A stretch of DNA of 64,000 bases from Saccharum officinarum (taxonomy: Eukaryota; Streptophyta; Magnoliopsida; Poales; Poaceae): the NCBI GenBank assembly GCA_020631735.1, contig CM036160.1:4696407-4760406 (forward strand), in the 5' to 3' direction. The notes under the pieces were generated by a model. That model did not search any database. It was given only the letters and a program-made list of their open reading frames with translations, and was not told where the DNA came from. Below are positions 12,126 through 25,100 of the stretch, in pieces. How positions within the stretch are numbered: position 1 is the first letter of the stretch; each line of letters opens with the position of its first letter. A program made the position numbers and the translations under genes.

Positions 12126-13202
12126 ATGTCTTGCACATACTTTGTTTGATCTAGATAGGAGGAAACGTTTGCGAAAATATTGTTTGTCACTTTCAAAATC
12201 TAATTTTATAATTTTCATGAGTGACTATCACTATGTAATGGTTGAATGTAATCTAGTCACTTATGAAAATGTGAGTGTCCATCATATTTTTGCCCCACAT
12301 ATAGCGGTGAGTACAAGATTGAAATTGTTTGTCTTCCTGCGTCGGAAGTCCCGACGTTCGTCAGAACTTCCGATGTCCTATAGTGTCACGCGCTTTGACC
12401 ACGCCGGGGGTCAGTAGTGCTGACTCGGGCTAGGAGTCCCGACGTGGATCTGGCCGCGTCTGTTTTGATCGCGCCAGCGCCCGTTTTGACCATGGGTTAA
12501 GTCATTTTCACCACGGCCCGGCCCAGTTACTGCGCCACTCTCTCCCTCCCTCCCTTCCCGCACTCCTGCAGCCACCCCCATGCCGCATCTCACTCGCAGC
12601 TGTCGTCGCCCACGGTTAACATCGCGCTCACGCCCCGAGGGCTCCAGCGACCCTCGTCGTCAGGGGTCCCGACGCCACCTCCGGCTTTGCCTCTTCTCTC
12701 CTCAGGAGCCTCGGCGTCTTCCCCAACCTGTGTTTCCACTTCAAAGTTTCGACATTGCTGCTCTTCCGGTGCTCCTCGTCGTCGACTTCTTCCTCAGATT
12801 CAAGGCTCGTGGTTGCTGTGGTGGCCGTTGATTTGTTCGAAGACGCTCTTGTTGCTGCAGATTGCGCTGTGCTCTTTCTCTTTCCCTTGTTCAAGGTACA
12901 ACCATGGCTTCCAAACCTTAATCTCCAATGTACCTTGGATATTGCCTCTGTTCTTCCTCCCTTCCTTCTCCTCTGCCATCCTTGCATGTTTGTGTGCCAT
13001 GATCTGGAGCCCCCTGCCTGGGACGGCACCCGTGCTTGTCCGAGCTGCTGGCGCACACCAGCAGTCTCGGCCGCCAGCAGTTCTGGCACTCGCTAGCACT
13101 GCTAATGCGCTGGGTGCTCTCCCATGCATGGTTATCCCCTTCGCAGTGCTCACTCTCCCTTGCTGCCTTGGTTCTTAGCTTTGTTTCGTATCTTTCGCAG
13201 CC
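12126..13202 (+). promoter_or_regulatory. Pol-to-ORF3 spacer with LTR-like motif and possible 5'UTR intron
   Basis: The spacer holds CGTCGGAAGTCCCGACG-like units at about 12340-12445, the same quasi-palindrome found in the element's own LTR, followed by a C-rich leader. A donor-like CAAG/GTACA lies at 12895/12896 and a strong acceptor TATCTTTCGCAG ends at 13200, two bases before the ATG of the extra ORF. That would define a 305 bp 5'UTR intron. I infer that the extra ORF could be expressed from a spliced transcript, perhaps from its own start site. No transcript evidence is available. Confidence 0.4.
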
Positions 13203-14935
13203 ATGGATGGTGACAGCCCACCGAGGCGTTCGGAGAAGAGGTCCAAGCTCAACCAAGACCGTGCCGCTACCAAGCCATCTGGCCGCACCAAGGCTTCCTA
13301 CCACCGTGATGGTGCAGGTGGTTCCCATCGAGCTGCTACCCGTGCACGTGGTGGAGGGCTAGGATCGTCTGCTGCTGCTTCTTCGCATCAAGCGCCTTCC
13401 TTTTTTGGTGTGATCCTATTGTTGATGCCGACCAAGAAGCTCTTGAGCATGCCAGCCGCACCATTGCCGTTCTAGTGCAACAGTCTCCATATCATTGTCC
13501 GTAGCATCCTATCCATGAGCTGTTCCCTTTGATGCTCCTATTCCTCACATGCAGGTGCCCGAGCTTGCTCCCAATCATGGTGGTTGGGCCCCTCCTCATC
13601 CTATTGACTACCGCCACAATGTCCGGGAGATCAGATTGTAGCGTAGCCGCAATTTGTATGCTGAGGATGAGAAGGATCTTCGCCTTGAGTATCGTTTTTG
13701 GCATCCTTTCCACTATGACTATTATGATTCCATCCTCCACCGCAAGTTTCTTAGGAAAGGGAATCCACTAGTTCTTCAGATGAAGTGCATTACTAAATAT
13801 TCACTCAAGATGTCATTCAAGGAGAAAGACCTACAGCAGTTGGTGATAGATTTGTGCAACATGGGTCTCATTTCCTTGATGGAGTTCCGGAAGCATTGGA
13901 ACAATGAGATTATTATGCAGTTTTATGCTTCCTATCACCATGAGAAGGACACCACTGGTGCTATTGACATCATTCACCAGACTACAGAGGGTCAGCACTA
14001 CAAGGTGGATTTCGTTACCTTCTCTCGCTTGCTTGGTTTCAATGGCCATGACCATCATGCTGCTGAGCTTTCTGACTATGACGACATTGATATGGACGAA
14101 TACCAGCACATGTACCTTGATCGATTCCCTGCAGATGGTTAGACAATTTATCTGAAGCCCTATTACTATATGCTGAACAACATCTTGAGGCAGATGTTGT
14201 ATTCGAAGGAAGGGGACTCTAGTTATCTCAGGGATGACTCTCAGAAGGTCCTTGATCAGTTTGGTGATGATTTCTAGAATTTTTCCATCAGCAAGTACAT
14301 TTGGAACAAGATTCATGATGTTTCTAAGGATTCGGTCAAGAACCTTCCATATGCTCCTTATATCATGCACGTCATTGAGCAAGTGTCTGGCATTCGCTTC
14401 CCTTCTGATGGTGCTAATCACAAGCTTCTCAAGCTCGCCAACAAGACGTCTATTATAGCTGCAAGGGCACTCAAGAAGAAGGCGGATGAAGCAAAAAGCA
14501 AGGGCAAGGGTGCTTCGACCTCCCGTCCCCGTCGTGGTGGCTCTTCACCTCCTGCTGTTTCTCGCTCTACTAGCTTCGAGCCCCTCACCTCTTCCTCCTC
14601 CGGTAAGAGCAAGAAGCCTAGCAAGTTCAAGTTTCTCATGAACTACATGTTTGGACAATGTTGTGCTAGTGCTCAAAGGGAGCATGACATGCAAGAGAGA
14701 CTTTTATCGGATGGAGTAGCGAGCTGGTATTGTGTCTTCTCCTCCACTGGTGTATGTGCCTCCTTGTGACCCTATGGAGCTATATGGTGAGGCTTGTCGT
14801 GCTTATGTGGATGAGGGGTCTTCCCGCCGTCATGGAAAGACCACGGCTGCCCCTAAGGACGAGGAGTACCACGAGGAAGACGACGATGACGACAACGGCA
14901 ATGATGGAGATGATGAGGACTACAACATCGAGTAG
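13203..14935 (+). pseudogene. Extra (env-position) ORF of SIRE-like element, right copy
   Basis: It sits between RNase H and the 3' LTR, where SIRE-type elements carry their extra ORF. Parts in order are: a basic Ser/Arg-rich N terminus (MDGDSPPRRSEKR); a segment with ELAPNHGGWAPPHPIDY; a central globular part (RLEYRFWHPFHYDYYDS, FSRLLGFNGHDHH, YIWNKIHDVSKDSV); a Lys/Ser-rich linker; and an acidic tail. It is broken by a frameshift near 13400, stops near 13633, 14140 and 14276, and a frameshift near 14726. No clear membrane segment is seen in the correct frame, so an envelope role is not supported. It resembles the grass putative transposon-protein family, without a known activity. Confidence 0.6.
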
Positions 14936-15536
14936 TTGTTTCTTCTCCGCAGCCTACCCCTTTTGGCACTTGGTGACAAAGGGGGAGTGTTAGGCTTTGA
15001 TCTTTATGTAATAAGCTAGTTTGTCACTTAGTGGTTGTGAGACTTTAAAACTTTTAGACTTGTATGAACTATGTGGTGTGGTGGCAACTATGTGGTGGAC
15101 AACTATATATTTGTGTGTGATGGATGATTGTAGGATAAGTAATGCTTATCTAGTTATCTTATTAGCTATTGTTCTTGTCTTGTGATGATGTATGATATTT
15201 TTGGATGGCCATGTGTTGCCATAAAGTTTACTTTGAGATCTTGGCCATCATGTCCTCTTTATTTGTTGAAGTGAATATATCATGTCATATTGCATTTCTT
15301 TTCACGGATATATTTACTTGTTCACACACACTTGTTGCACCGCACGAATTGCAAAATTTAGGGGGAGCTTTTGTCTTGATATATGCAAATGATAGATAAA
15401 TGATCATTATTAAAATTCAAGTTTATGCATACATCAAGGGGAGCTTTTCATAAATTTTGAGGTTTAAAAGCTTTAAATTCTTACATTCTTACAAAAGCCT
15501 AAGTTGGTTGTCATCAATTACCAAAAATAGGGAGAT
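14936..15536 (+). other. Spacer and polypurine tract before 3' LTR
   Basis: Non-coding and AT-rich. A GGGGGAG motif occurs near 14982 and another near 15360. The ATAGGGAGAT purine tract abuts the LTR at 15537. Confidence 0.55.
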
Positions 15537-17154
15537 TGAAAGTGCATTTGCCCCCTATGTGGGTTTTTGTGTATTGATGGCATCCAAATTAGGGACTAAT
15601 GTGATCTTAATAAGATATGTCGCAGTTATTAGTCCCATGAAAGAATCAAAGAGTTGATAAAGATGAAATGGTATCCCTCAATTCGTCATGTTGAAAACGG
15701 CGTCGAACTCAAAGCAGGGCTTCAAAGTCTATCTTTTCGCTTTTTGGGTTTAGGTATGCCGCACTATAAAGAGGTATGTAAAACTTAGTTGGTTTGAGGA
15801 AGATAGAGTGCTCAAGTATAAAAACTAAAACATAAGAGAGACATTATACCACTTCATGAGCACGTAGAATAGTTTTTGAGACTGTTGGTATAGGAAGTCC
15901 CGATGTATGTCAGAACTCCCGATAGGTTTTACGCGGTAGCCTTGGTCGTTAGCAGCCCCGACATAAGTCTGAACTCCCGACGCTGGGGTTTGCATGCACG
16001 TATCCGTCAGCAGTCCCAACGTTCGTCGGGAGTCCCGACGCCAAGCCCATCGGTTGCGCGCTCGCGTTGGCTGCACGCTCACGTCAGCAGTCCTGACGTA
16101 CGTCGGAACTGATGACATGTCGGAAGTGATGACGTATGTCAGAACTCCCGACGTTGGCTGGTTTCGCACAGACTTCTGACCTAGAATGAATAGTGTTTCT
16201 AGTATATGTCAGAAGTCCTGGGATCTACATCAGCAGTCCCGATGTAGATTTGAACGGTTAGATTTCTACTATGAGTATAAATAACCCTCTCTTCACTTCT
16301 TACCGTTACTCACCCATTCACTGCTCACCAACTCACGGCCAAAACATCTCTCAAGCATTCAAGAGCTCTCTCTCCTCTCCCCTTTGCTCCTAACTTCAAT
16401 TCCCCACGGATTTGAGTGATAGGAGGATAGATTTGAGTGAGAAAATTATCTTCTCAAGCTTGAGCACTTGATTTCTTCGTCAAGCCAGTTAGATTTGCTT
16501 CTATTACTCTTGGGTTCTTGGAACCTTAGCCCACTAGGCGTTGTCCAAAAGCTTCCATCTTGTGTAAGGGCCTTGGAAAGTTTGTATTACCCTGTTTTCT
16601 TAGTGGAAAACTCAAGTTAGTGGAAAACTCAAGTGACCTTTGTGGTTGCTTTGAGAGAGGTAAGAAGGTGAAAGAGACTCCGACCTTCATGGTCACCTCA
16701 ACAACGAGGACGTAGGAGCTCCTTTGTGGGGTTGCTGAACCTGGGGTTAAATCCTTTGTCCCGCACGCTTGTTGTTGTTGTTGTTGTTGTTGTGATTTGC
16801 TTGGTATTACTTGTTTTTGCTTGTCTCTCTCTCTCAACTTCCCTCTTAGGGTTTGGTCTCGGTCTACAATTTGGAGGGTTCTCGGCGTCAAGGAAGTGGC
16901 CTAACATCTTCACCTTACCACTAGGAAGTGGTGTTGTAAGTTATCGGTCTTACAAAGTTCATTTGAGCACTTGTAGTTTATTCTCCATAGGTGTTGCAAC
17001 TGCTGACAGTTTGCGTCGGAACTTCTGACACGTCGGAAGTTCTGACCCAAACTGTCAGGAGTTCCGAAAGTTGCTGACAAGTGACTTTGAGATTTGTGTA
17101 GAAAGTTTTAGATACGCCTATTCACCCTCTCTAGGCATTGTTTAGAACCTTTCA
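15537..17154 (+). repeat. 3' LTR of SIRE-like element (right copy)
   Basis: A 1,618 bp LTR with TGAAAG/CTTTCA ends and a TATAAATA box at 16276-16283. A dense array of CCGACGT/ACGTCGG-type units runs from about 15896 to 16240 and again from 17000 to 17070. A (TTG)n run lies near 16770-16792. The sequence appears identical to 2546-4163. Confidence 0.87.
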
Positions 17155-18780
17155 CCACTGCTTCATTGTCTCAAAACTTGATCGTCTCATGCTCAGCGTG
17201 GATGTTGCTGTGTGGGGTCGCCTTCAGCACTTGTTTGTCGCCCCGTGCATAGTGTCTTGAGGCCTCCATCCCTGATTACGCGCTCGACAACCACTTTGTG
17301 CGGACACCGGGCATCTCGGGTGCACGAGAGCGGCATGATGGGGAGTGCCTATGTCTACCAGAGGCAGAAGGCAAGCATGATCGCGATGGTGACTCGTCTC
17401 TGCCGATGGTGCTAGCTGTTGCCTTTGCAAAATGGGACCTTCTTGCTAGTACTCCAATAACACTTGTTAGACTTCACCCGGAATTCACACAGCGACGAAC
17501 AGAAACAATCGACTAACACGAACTCAGTGGACACCGAAGATTTGTGGCTGCTGAAAGACTGCAGCGTTTTCTCTTCCTATTGCCCCTCTTATTCACCAAT
17601 TACAGCAGATGGAAACTACTAGCACACAAAGCGCTTCTCTTGCCACGACTATGCCAAAGGAGTCCATCCCCACTACGCACGGCGGAAGAAGCACACCACA
17701 ACTACGCAGGCTGTGCGAGCTATTCTCTCGCGCTGCACGTGCACGTGCTAATAACCCAAAGAAATGACACGCTAACAAACTATCATATACAAGATTTACT
17801 GACAGACAGTACTCGGCGAAAGAGCAGTCAACCTTTAACAGAAAACAAAGTAATAATAACAACTGCAGAATAGCAAACAAATATAGCACGATGGGATGTA
17901 CGACTGATGTTTGGTAACGGCTTACTGTATTTCATTACCTGCTTTGTACAATTGTGCTCATCCACCACACCACAACCTTTAAACAGTGACTGACTTGGAT
18001 TTGCTGAAAGGGGTGTACAGTGATGGACAGTTGCTAAAGGTTATAGCGACAGACCCCTGCAGTTGCTAATGAAGCCGTCGATATATGTAAACAGCGACGG
18101 ACATCATCTTTAGCAACCAGCAGTTCGATTGTCCAACTTTTAGCGACCGACAACCTGTTAGAGCTTTTAGCGACCGACAGTTCAACGGTATAAGGACTTT
18201 TTATCAACTAACATTCCGTTGAGCTCAATTAAATTAAATAAGGTAAAAAATAAAACACTGTATTTCTAAACCTCATGTACATTGAATCAAACATTCAAGA
18301 CCAATGCAGTATTGAAATTTTATACACACATTTAGGATAACATACACAAATAATCACATATAGTGTCACAGAAACTGTGGCTCGTGCATGTGCTAACCCA
18401 AAGAAATAACACGCTAACAAACTATCATCTACAAGATTTGCTGACAGAGTACTCGGCGAAAGAGCGTCCACCTTTAACAGAAAACAAAGTAATAATAACA
18501 ACTGCAGAATAGCAAACAAATATAGCACGATGGGATGTACGACCGATGTTTGGTTATGTCTCACTGTATTTGATTACCTTTGTGCTCATCGGACTGTGGG
18601 CCTCTAAAATAGGTCCGGAAACTCTAGCAGAGACGCAGAGTCTACTCTAGCTCTGGCCCCTCTCCAGTAATTAGTAAAACCAAACGCACCCAGCAAAACT
18701 AATGGAGCTTATGAAGCCCTCATGTTGCAATCGTACAAATATGGTTGTAATATAATGCATTAAATCACATTATATTGACA
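17155..18780. other. Intergenic flank, homologous to 58815-59340
   Basis: No gene is recognised. The segments 17640-17760 and 18370-18780 align by eye with 58815-59340, the downstream flank of the kinase paralogue. A block of about 640 bp (17766-18405) is extra here and is bounded by two direct copies of a roughly 170 bp sequence (17766-17939 and 18410-18580). It includes TAGCGACCGAC repeats that look like subterminal DNA-transposon repeats. Confidence 0.65.
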
Positions 18781-20134
18781 CTAGCAAACGTGCCTGTGCG
18801 TTGCAACAGGAGACGCAACTTGCTGTGTAATTTATCTAGATGGTTTGTAGGTTGAAAATTTATTTAACAAACGTGTGACGCTCTAACTCATATATGATCG
18901 AGCATCGGATTTTGAATAGTATTTGAGATTGCATTGTATATTTAATTTATCTTTGCATCAAACTCTATGCCTAGCCTGTGTTTAGCCTTTCGTTTCCTTT
19001 TTTTTTGTTACATGTTTCCTTTTCCTGTTTCTATTTTGTTACGTTCAGTCTAAGTTCTTGTCCATTTCGACTTCTAAGTAATTTGTTCAATAAAAGCTTC
19101 ATCATGTGTATGATTCGTCTTGAATCAGACTCCATACTATTGCTAAATGTGCACTGTTCTAACTCTATGTACATTGGAGACTTGGATATTTATCCAATAA
19201 TTATATTAGGTGTTCCAATTTAGTTTTGATTCATACTCTACAGATTGTATCATCCATTTTGATTTATTTTGGAATCAGACTTCACACCATGTATGGCATG
19301 GTTCTCTAACTCGTATAGAAAATATTTCTCTATTTTATATAGGGAAGGATCAATGGTTCAAACAACCATGACGGTTGAATTTAGTCCTTTTGTTTTTTGT
19401 ATTTATAGGAGAAACAAAAAACAATCGCTTAGATGAATGAGTAATGTGTGAATGTCCCATAAAATGCTTTTATGAATGCTCGGACGGCACACGCATGCAA
19501 GGATAAAAAAAAGAGAACACATTAGGACAAAAGAGAAAAAAAGTAAGGTAGATAAAAAAGATGACATAACCATAGTACTTTTTTTCTTTTCTGTTTACTT
19601 GATTATATTGTTCGGCCTTCCACCGTAAAAAACGCCGGGCTCTGGTCTATTATGGAAGTTCCTAACATTTTCTGGGGGAAAGAAAGTTGCCAGCATTAAA
19701 AAAAGAAATCCGTCCCTATAATCTACCGTATATATCCCGTCAAAGGAAAATAAATGCACAGTATTATCGTCAGATCTGAGGAATCTATTTAGATTAGGAT
19801 GCCTACTTCATATCCGTCTAGACGCAAGCTATTCTAACTCGTACATAAATAAAGAAAGCGGTGCAAAATAAAGAACATAACTCTTATCATTTTCTATTTA
19901 TTATTAAGAGTTCTATTCAGAATACTCAGGGTCTGAGTAATCTATTTAGGTTAGGATTCCTATTCTATATTGGTCTAGACGCGAGCTATTTAACTCGTAT
20001 GAGCATAGGTTATATATATAAGTCCGGACAAAAGAAACTATCTATTGTTCGGCAGTTAGAGGAAGACAAATAAAAAAATTGGATGGACGAAAAAAAAGAG
20101 GCTGAAATTTTGCCACTTTATTATTAGGTATAGA
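18781..20134 (-). mobile_element. Non-autonomous Helitron, 1,354 bp
   Basis: On the minus strand it starts TCTATACCTAATAATAAAG and ends with a hairpin-forming GCAACGCACAGGCACG region followed by CTAG. It is inserted between A and T, as Helitrons require. The paralogous segment at 59338-59350 lacks it and shows the joined site GACA/TAA. The interior is AT-rich and contains no Rep or helicase coding sequence, so it is a non-autonomous copy. Confidence 0.88.
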
Positions 20135-20758
20135 TAATAAAAAAGCTTAACCGAGGATACAATTATGTTTGTGTTATAGTATCAAGAAAAATATATGTTT
20201 GCGTTCTGCCCCTCTTATGTCGCAGGGAAAACAGGAGTTGCAAAAAGATAGGAATAATACATTAGGCATATGACAAAAGCACAATACATATACGAATGAT
20301 TTTTCGTGTCATCTTGCGGTGAAGGGAGAAGTGATGTGTTTCGTGTGTTCTCGTTGATTGGGTCGAGCCTTGCACTGCACGTATTTGCTCCATCTCAACC
20401 ATCTTTAATTTCCACCTGCTGCATCAACAAGACAACACGCTCAGGGATAAAAAGACTATTCTTCTAGTATACCGGAAAATGTACGCACAAACATGAACCT
20501 AATCCACCGAGGCAACGCTACAGTACTCCCTTATTAGAAGGTAATACCCAAAAAAAAATATGAACCATTGACTTTTTTAGATTTTTTGAACTAATTATTT
20601 GTTTAATCTAAGAAAAGAAAAATGAAACATTGTCAAATGCCCACGTCACATAAGAGACAACAAGAGTCGACCCCTTCTTTCCATGCACAACCTTCCTTTT
20701 TTCCCTTTCCGTGTCTCGTTCCTTCTTTTCTGATTGTATCCTTTCTCTTCCATTTATA
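20135..20758. other. Intergenic DNA; first part is the flank shared with the paralogue
   Basis: Bases 20135-20421 align with about 59343-59605, with a roughly 35 bp insertion near 20165. Homology stops at the TTCCACCTG motif. From 20430 to 20758 I see only AT- and pyrimidine-rich sequence with no gene. Confidence 0.6.
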
Positions 20759-21357
20759 TTAGAAGCATACCCCACGCGTTGCCGCGAGATTTTCTTAAAA
20801 ATAAATATGTTTTATATACACCATTACTATATGGTATTCTGTATACTGTGTATATATACATGAATTTTACTTGCATCATATTTTATTGTATTGGATCTCA
20901 TAAAAAATCAATAAGCTAATAGAAGAAAAACTAATAGAATATTTGATCACATTATAGAAGAATAGATGATGAAACAAATAGCATATGTAAATGACTTAAC
21001 GTTAGTAGATTAGAGATTAAAAGTACTACACATAATAGAGATGATGTGGACATTTTTGTAATTAAAAAGGGATGACATGGCTAATAGAAGGAAAACAAAT
21101 AGAATATTTGATCACATTATAGAAGAATAGGTAATGAAACAAATAGCATATGTAAATGACTTTACGTTAATAGATTAGAGATTAAAAGTGTTGCACATAA
21201 TAGAGATGATGTGTTCATTTTTTAATTAATAAGGGATAACATAGATAGCTTGCATGAAAGGATTGCAAGCTAGTGGGACACTAAGTGGGGAATGATATGG
21301 ACACAAGAGAGAAAACATCTAGTGGGATTTAGCTTTATAAGAGTATATAGATATAGA
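20759..21357 (-). mobile_element. Small non-autonomous Helitron with internal tandem duplication
   Basis: On the minus strand the element starts TCTATATCTATATACTC, preceded by A. It ends GCAACGCGTGGGGTATGC-TTCTAA followed by T, the common grass Helitron 3' terminus. About 599 bp. It contains a tandem duplication of about 165 bp (roughly 20915-21078 and 21079-21243). No coding capacity. Confidence 0.8.
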
Positions 21358-22121
21358 TAAGTTTTGATTTAACTATACAAATATAAAAATGCCATATGCA
21401 TTGAAATATTCTGTATAGTTTTATTTATGTCTGATATATTAATAAATCCATATTTTAATAATTATGCTATTTTTTAGTTACTTTTAAACCAAATCTCTAC
21501 GTGCATAAGTATGGTCCTAGTAAAATAGTTGGTAAGCACATATCAGAATGCCAATTCATATTGTATAAAGCATAAAATTTCATATGCGTTGGACACAATA
21601 TGTACATTAATTGGGCATCCATACGTGTGACACATTATGTGCATAGAAACTAGATAGTATATGTTAATTAAATTATGTCATATCTAAAGTTGTACAAATA
21701 GAAAGGTATTACCACATTCAATAGATATCATGCATGCATCAATTAGATCTAAAGAAAGATTTTTATATCTAAAAATTTCCTTATTAATCATATTTTTACA
21801 AAATAAAAAATTAAATAAATATATATTTTAGCTATTGCCTCCTAGAAAGTAATAGATGATTTTAGCCATCCGATCTAATTAAATAAGTGGCTCACAGTTA
21901 TTTGGGAGTGCCACAGCCGAGAAAATAATAGTGGGACTGCTATATGCTTTCAGAAACAATTAGCTGCTTAAGAGGAACAATAACTGGCTAAGATATAAAA
22001 TATGATCTAACTTCGTGAAAGCATGACATACAGAAACACTGAACCCACAACGACTCTGGGCGAACAAGTGGCATACGTACCGTAGAAAAAGAGTGCGGGC
22101 CCATTTTTGCGTGCAAACAAT
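21358..22121. other. AT-rich region downstream of the NLR gene
   Basis: No gene or defined repeat is recognised. It lies 3' of the minus-strand NLR and probably includes its 3' untranslated region. Confidence 0.4.
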
Positions 22122-25100
22122 CTAGAAACAGCCTTTCCTCAGTGGTTGGTCAATCTCCTTCAACTCTGGGCAGTCACCAATAAATAAACCTTTTATGTGT
22201 GCAATGGCGTCTGGTCCACCAATTGATTTAAGCTTTGGACAATTATGAAACTTCAATCCCTTAAGTGATTTGAGATTACTCCATAGGTGGCCAGGAACGG
22301 AAACTATGCATTCACAGTCAGAAATCTCCAGTTTCTCGAGGGAGGTGAGGATCTCCAGGCAACTAGGAATCCAGGCGGAGAAATCCCCACAACTCCATAA
22401 CCTGAGCTTTTGGAGAGATGATGGTAACAGTATTCCACTTTGCCAGTCCAGACTTTGACAAAATGAAATGTCTAAATCCTGCAGAAGAGTAAAACTTCCC
22501 AATCTATTAGCTGGCAGGGACAGCAAGCCACAGCCCGTAATCCAAATACTCTCAATGGCAGGGAGATGTAGGAGGTCATCAATAGTTTCAAGCTTCTTAC
22601 AGTGCATAATGGTTAGGTGAGTGAGTTTTGGGAACTTTCCCAGTCTGCTTCTGGCCCCGCCAAGGGAAAGGTCAGTGGATATAAGTTCTGAATCTCTAAT
22701 AATTGTCAGAGAGGGACAAGAACGGATCTGAAGCTCCTGCAGTAATGGAAGATTCCACATTTGTAGTTCGATGTATTCAAGAGGGTAGCCTGATAACCAC
22801 AAGATAGTGAGAGAACTACAATCAATGTTGTATCCGAGATTCCCAGAGTTTGTCAGATACAGATTCTTTAGGGACGGGGCAAACAGGCGTTGTGATTTGA
22901 TCATTGGACAATTGGACACATACAGAAATTCAAGCAAACGAAAATCTCCAAATCTATCTGTTGGTACCGATTCTAAACTTGGACAATATGAAATCCCTAT
23001 TTTCTTGATGAAAGGCACATAATATGCTGGTTGTAGGAATTGTCAAGGCTTGATAAGTTATGGCACCTTTCAATTTCTACATCAGTAAGGGACGAGAAGG
23101 TACTATCATTGCTGTTGTAACTGTGGATTTGCTCCGAGTCTGAGTTCATAGAAAATGGTATGCTCCTGACATTGGGGCAAGAGCGAAGCACAAGTGATGT
23201 TATATTTGCCAAGTTTTGTGCATGAAATCCACGTGGAGTACATTCGCCAATATAATCTCTGAACTTGAATTGCCTTATCTGCTCTTTGTCAGTTGCACCT
23301 TCACGAATATCCAATGAATGTACATGATGAAATTGATATTTCTTTGACTCAAATTTCTGCAGATTGATCAGCTTAACAAAACCGCTAGGAATGTCATGAA
23401 TCTCCCATTTTATAGCATAAAATATCTGTATGTTATAGAGGCAACAAAATGATGAAGGAAGGCTCTTGCAAAGGCAAGAGTCGAGGATTTTAAGGTACCG
23501 AAGTAGCTTCATATTGCTAATACTACCAGGTAAGCCCCACTTAGAGATAGAAGAACAGACCATGACACGCATGCACAAAAGTTCAGTACACCATTTCTCC
23601 ATCACAGTATTACCAGTTTTACTATTTAAAGACAGGTAGCAAAGTAGGGTGCGCAGCTTTTTATGCTGTGTCATGTCATGCTTCAATAAGTCAGAACATT
23701 GAACATCTCCGCCTTTGAGCATCAACAGACGGCGGACATTCTGAGGGATCTTCGGAATATCCTTAGTGTCTTTAACTATGAAGCACTTGTCCTTTGAAAC
23801 CAGCTGTGCCATGTCATGCATCAAATCATGTATTACATATTTCTCCTGGGACCGTGGATATTTCTGAAAAAATGATAGTTGTGCAAGTTCATCAAAGTAC
23901 TGATCACCAGTATGATGATGTTCTACTAAGCCTTCTGCCACCCAAATTTCAACTAAATCTTTCTTCCTGAAATTGTAATCTTTTGGGTACACAGCACAGA
24001 ATGAGAAGCACCTCTTTAAATAGGATGGTAAATACATGTAGCTCAAACGAAGAGCCGGCAAAATGTCGGTATCCTCTTGTCTAAGCTCCCACAGCTGACT
24101 CATGAGAACCCTATACCAATGTGCTAGGTCAAGGTTCCTTCCTAACAGCCGTCCAATGGTTTTTGCAGCCAAAGGAGATCCTTTCAACTTTGGGAGTATT
24201 TTTTCGCCAATCTGTTCCAGCTCAGGATGATTGTTGGAGCTATTAGATCCAAACACACAGAGTTTAAAGTACTCCCAAGAGACATCTTTGTCCAAACCCT
24301 CTAAGGGAAAGGGATCCATCGTACGCACTACATCAGCAACCTTTGGAGACCTAGTGGTGACAAGCATCATGCTTCCCTGAAGTACAGTTCTAAAAGGTGC
24401 ATAGAAGCGCTTCCACTCCAGCTCATTTTCATCCCACATGTCATCAAGGACAATTAAGAATCTTCTAGTGTTCAGGCTATTTGCAAGAGCACCCTGAAGA
24501 AAATTCAGATTATCATTTTTTGGCACTTCCCCACAAGATTGTTCTATGGCTTCTTTAGTTAATCTCTTGACATCAAAATCGTCTGAGACACAGATCCAAA
24601 TTATCAGGTGAAAGTGATGTTTCACTTTTGAATGGTTGCAAATATCTTGAGCCAAGGTTGTTTTTCCAACACCCCAATTCCAACAATTGGCAAAACTGGT
24701 GTTGCTTCATTACTGTCAAAGGTAGCACATATTTGGTTGCTTACTGCTCCACTTCTTTTTCTTTTTCTGTTGCATACAGAAGGATCAGTGCTATTATTTG
24801 TCGGTATACCAAGCAACCTGATCAGCTTCTTCTTTTCCTCATCACGACCAAAAACCTTTGCCTCAGTGAGGAAAGAGGTGGTCTCAGGCCTAAATGCTTT
24901 GTCAAACCGTGGAACTGCTTGAAGTAAGCCCATTTTCTCAAGCTGTCTGGAAAGATGATTGAGCTTCTTCTGGATATCAGTCACCTTGTTGAAGCTGCCT
25001 GGAGTGACACTTTGAAAGAAGTCAATGACTGATTCCACTGAGATGCATTGCCCTAATGAAACCTTTTTCTCATACCATTTGAACTCATCTAGAAGGTCTT

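Larger units (their letters stand above)
6115..17154 (+). mobile_element. SIRE/Maximus-like Ty1-copia retrotransposon, 5' truncated by gap
   Basis: The order along the plus strand is: integrase-RT linker, reverse transcriptase (split by the 7028-11129 insertion), RNase H, extra ORF, purine tract and 3' LTR. Copia assignment rests on RT motifs ([24 protein letters not shown]) and RNase H motifs (DSDYAGC, ADIFTKPL). An extra ORF between pol and the 3' LTR, together with a long LTR, is typical of the SIRE/Maximus lineage. The 5' LTR, gag, protease and most of integrase are missing at the gap. Multiple stops and frameshifts make it defective. Bases after the LTR (CCACT) would be the target duplication, but the 5' end is not available to test this. 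Confidence 0.85.
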
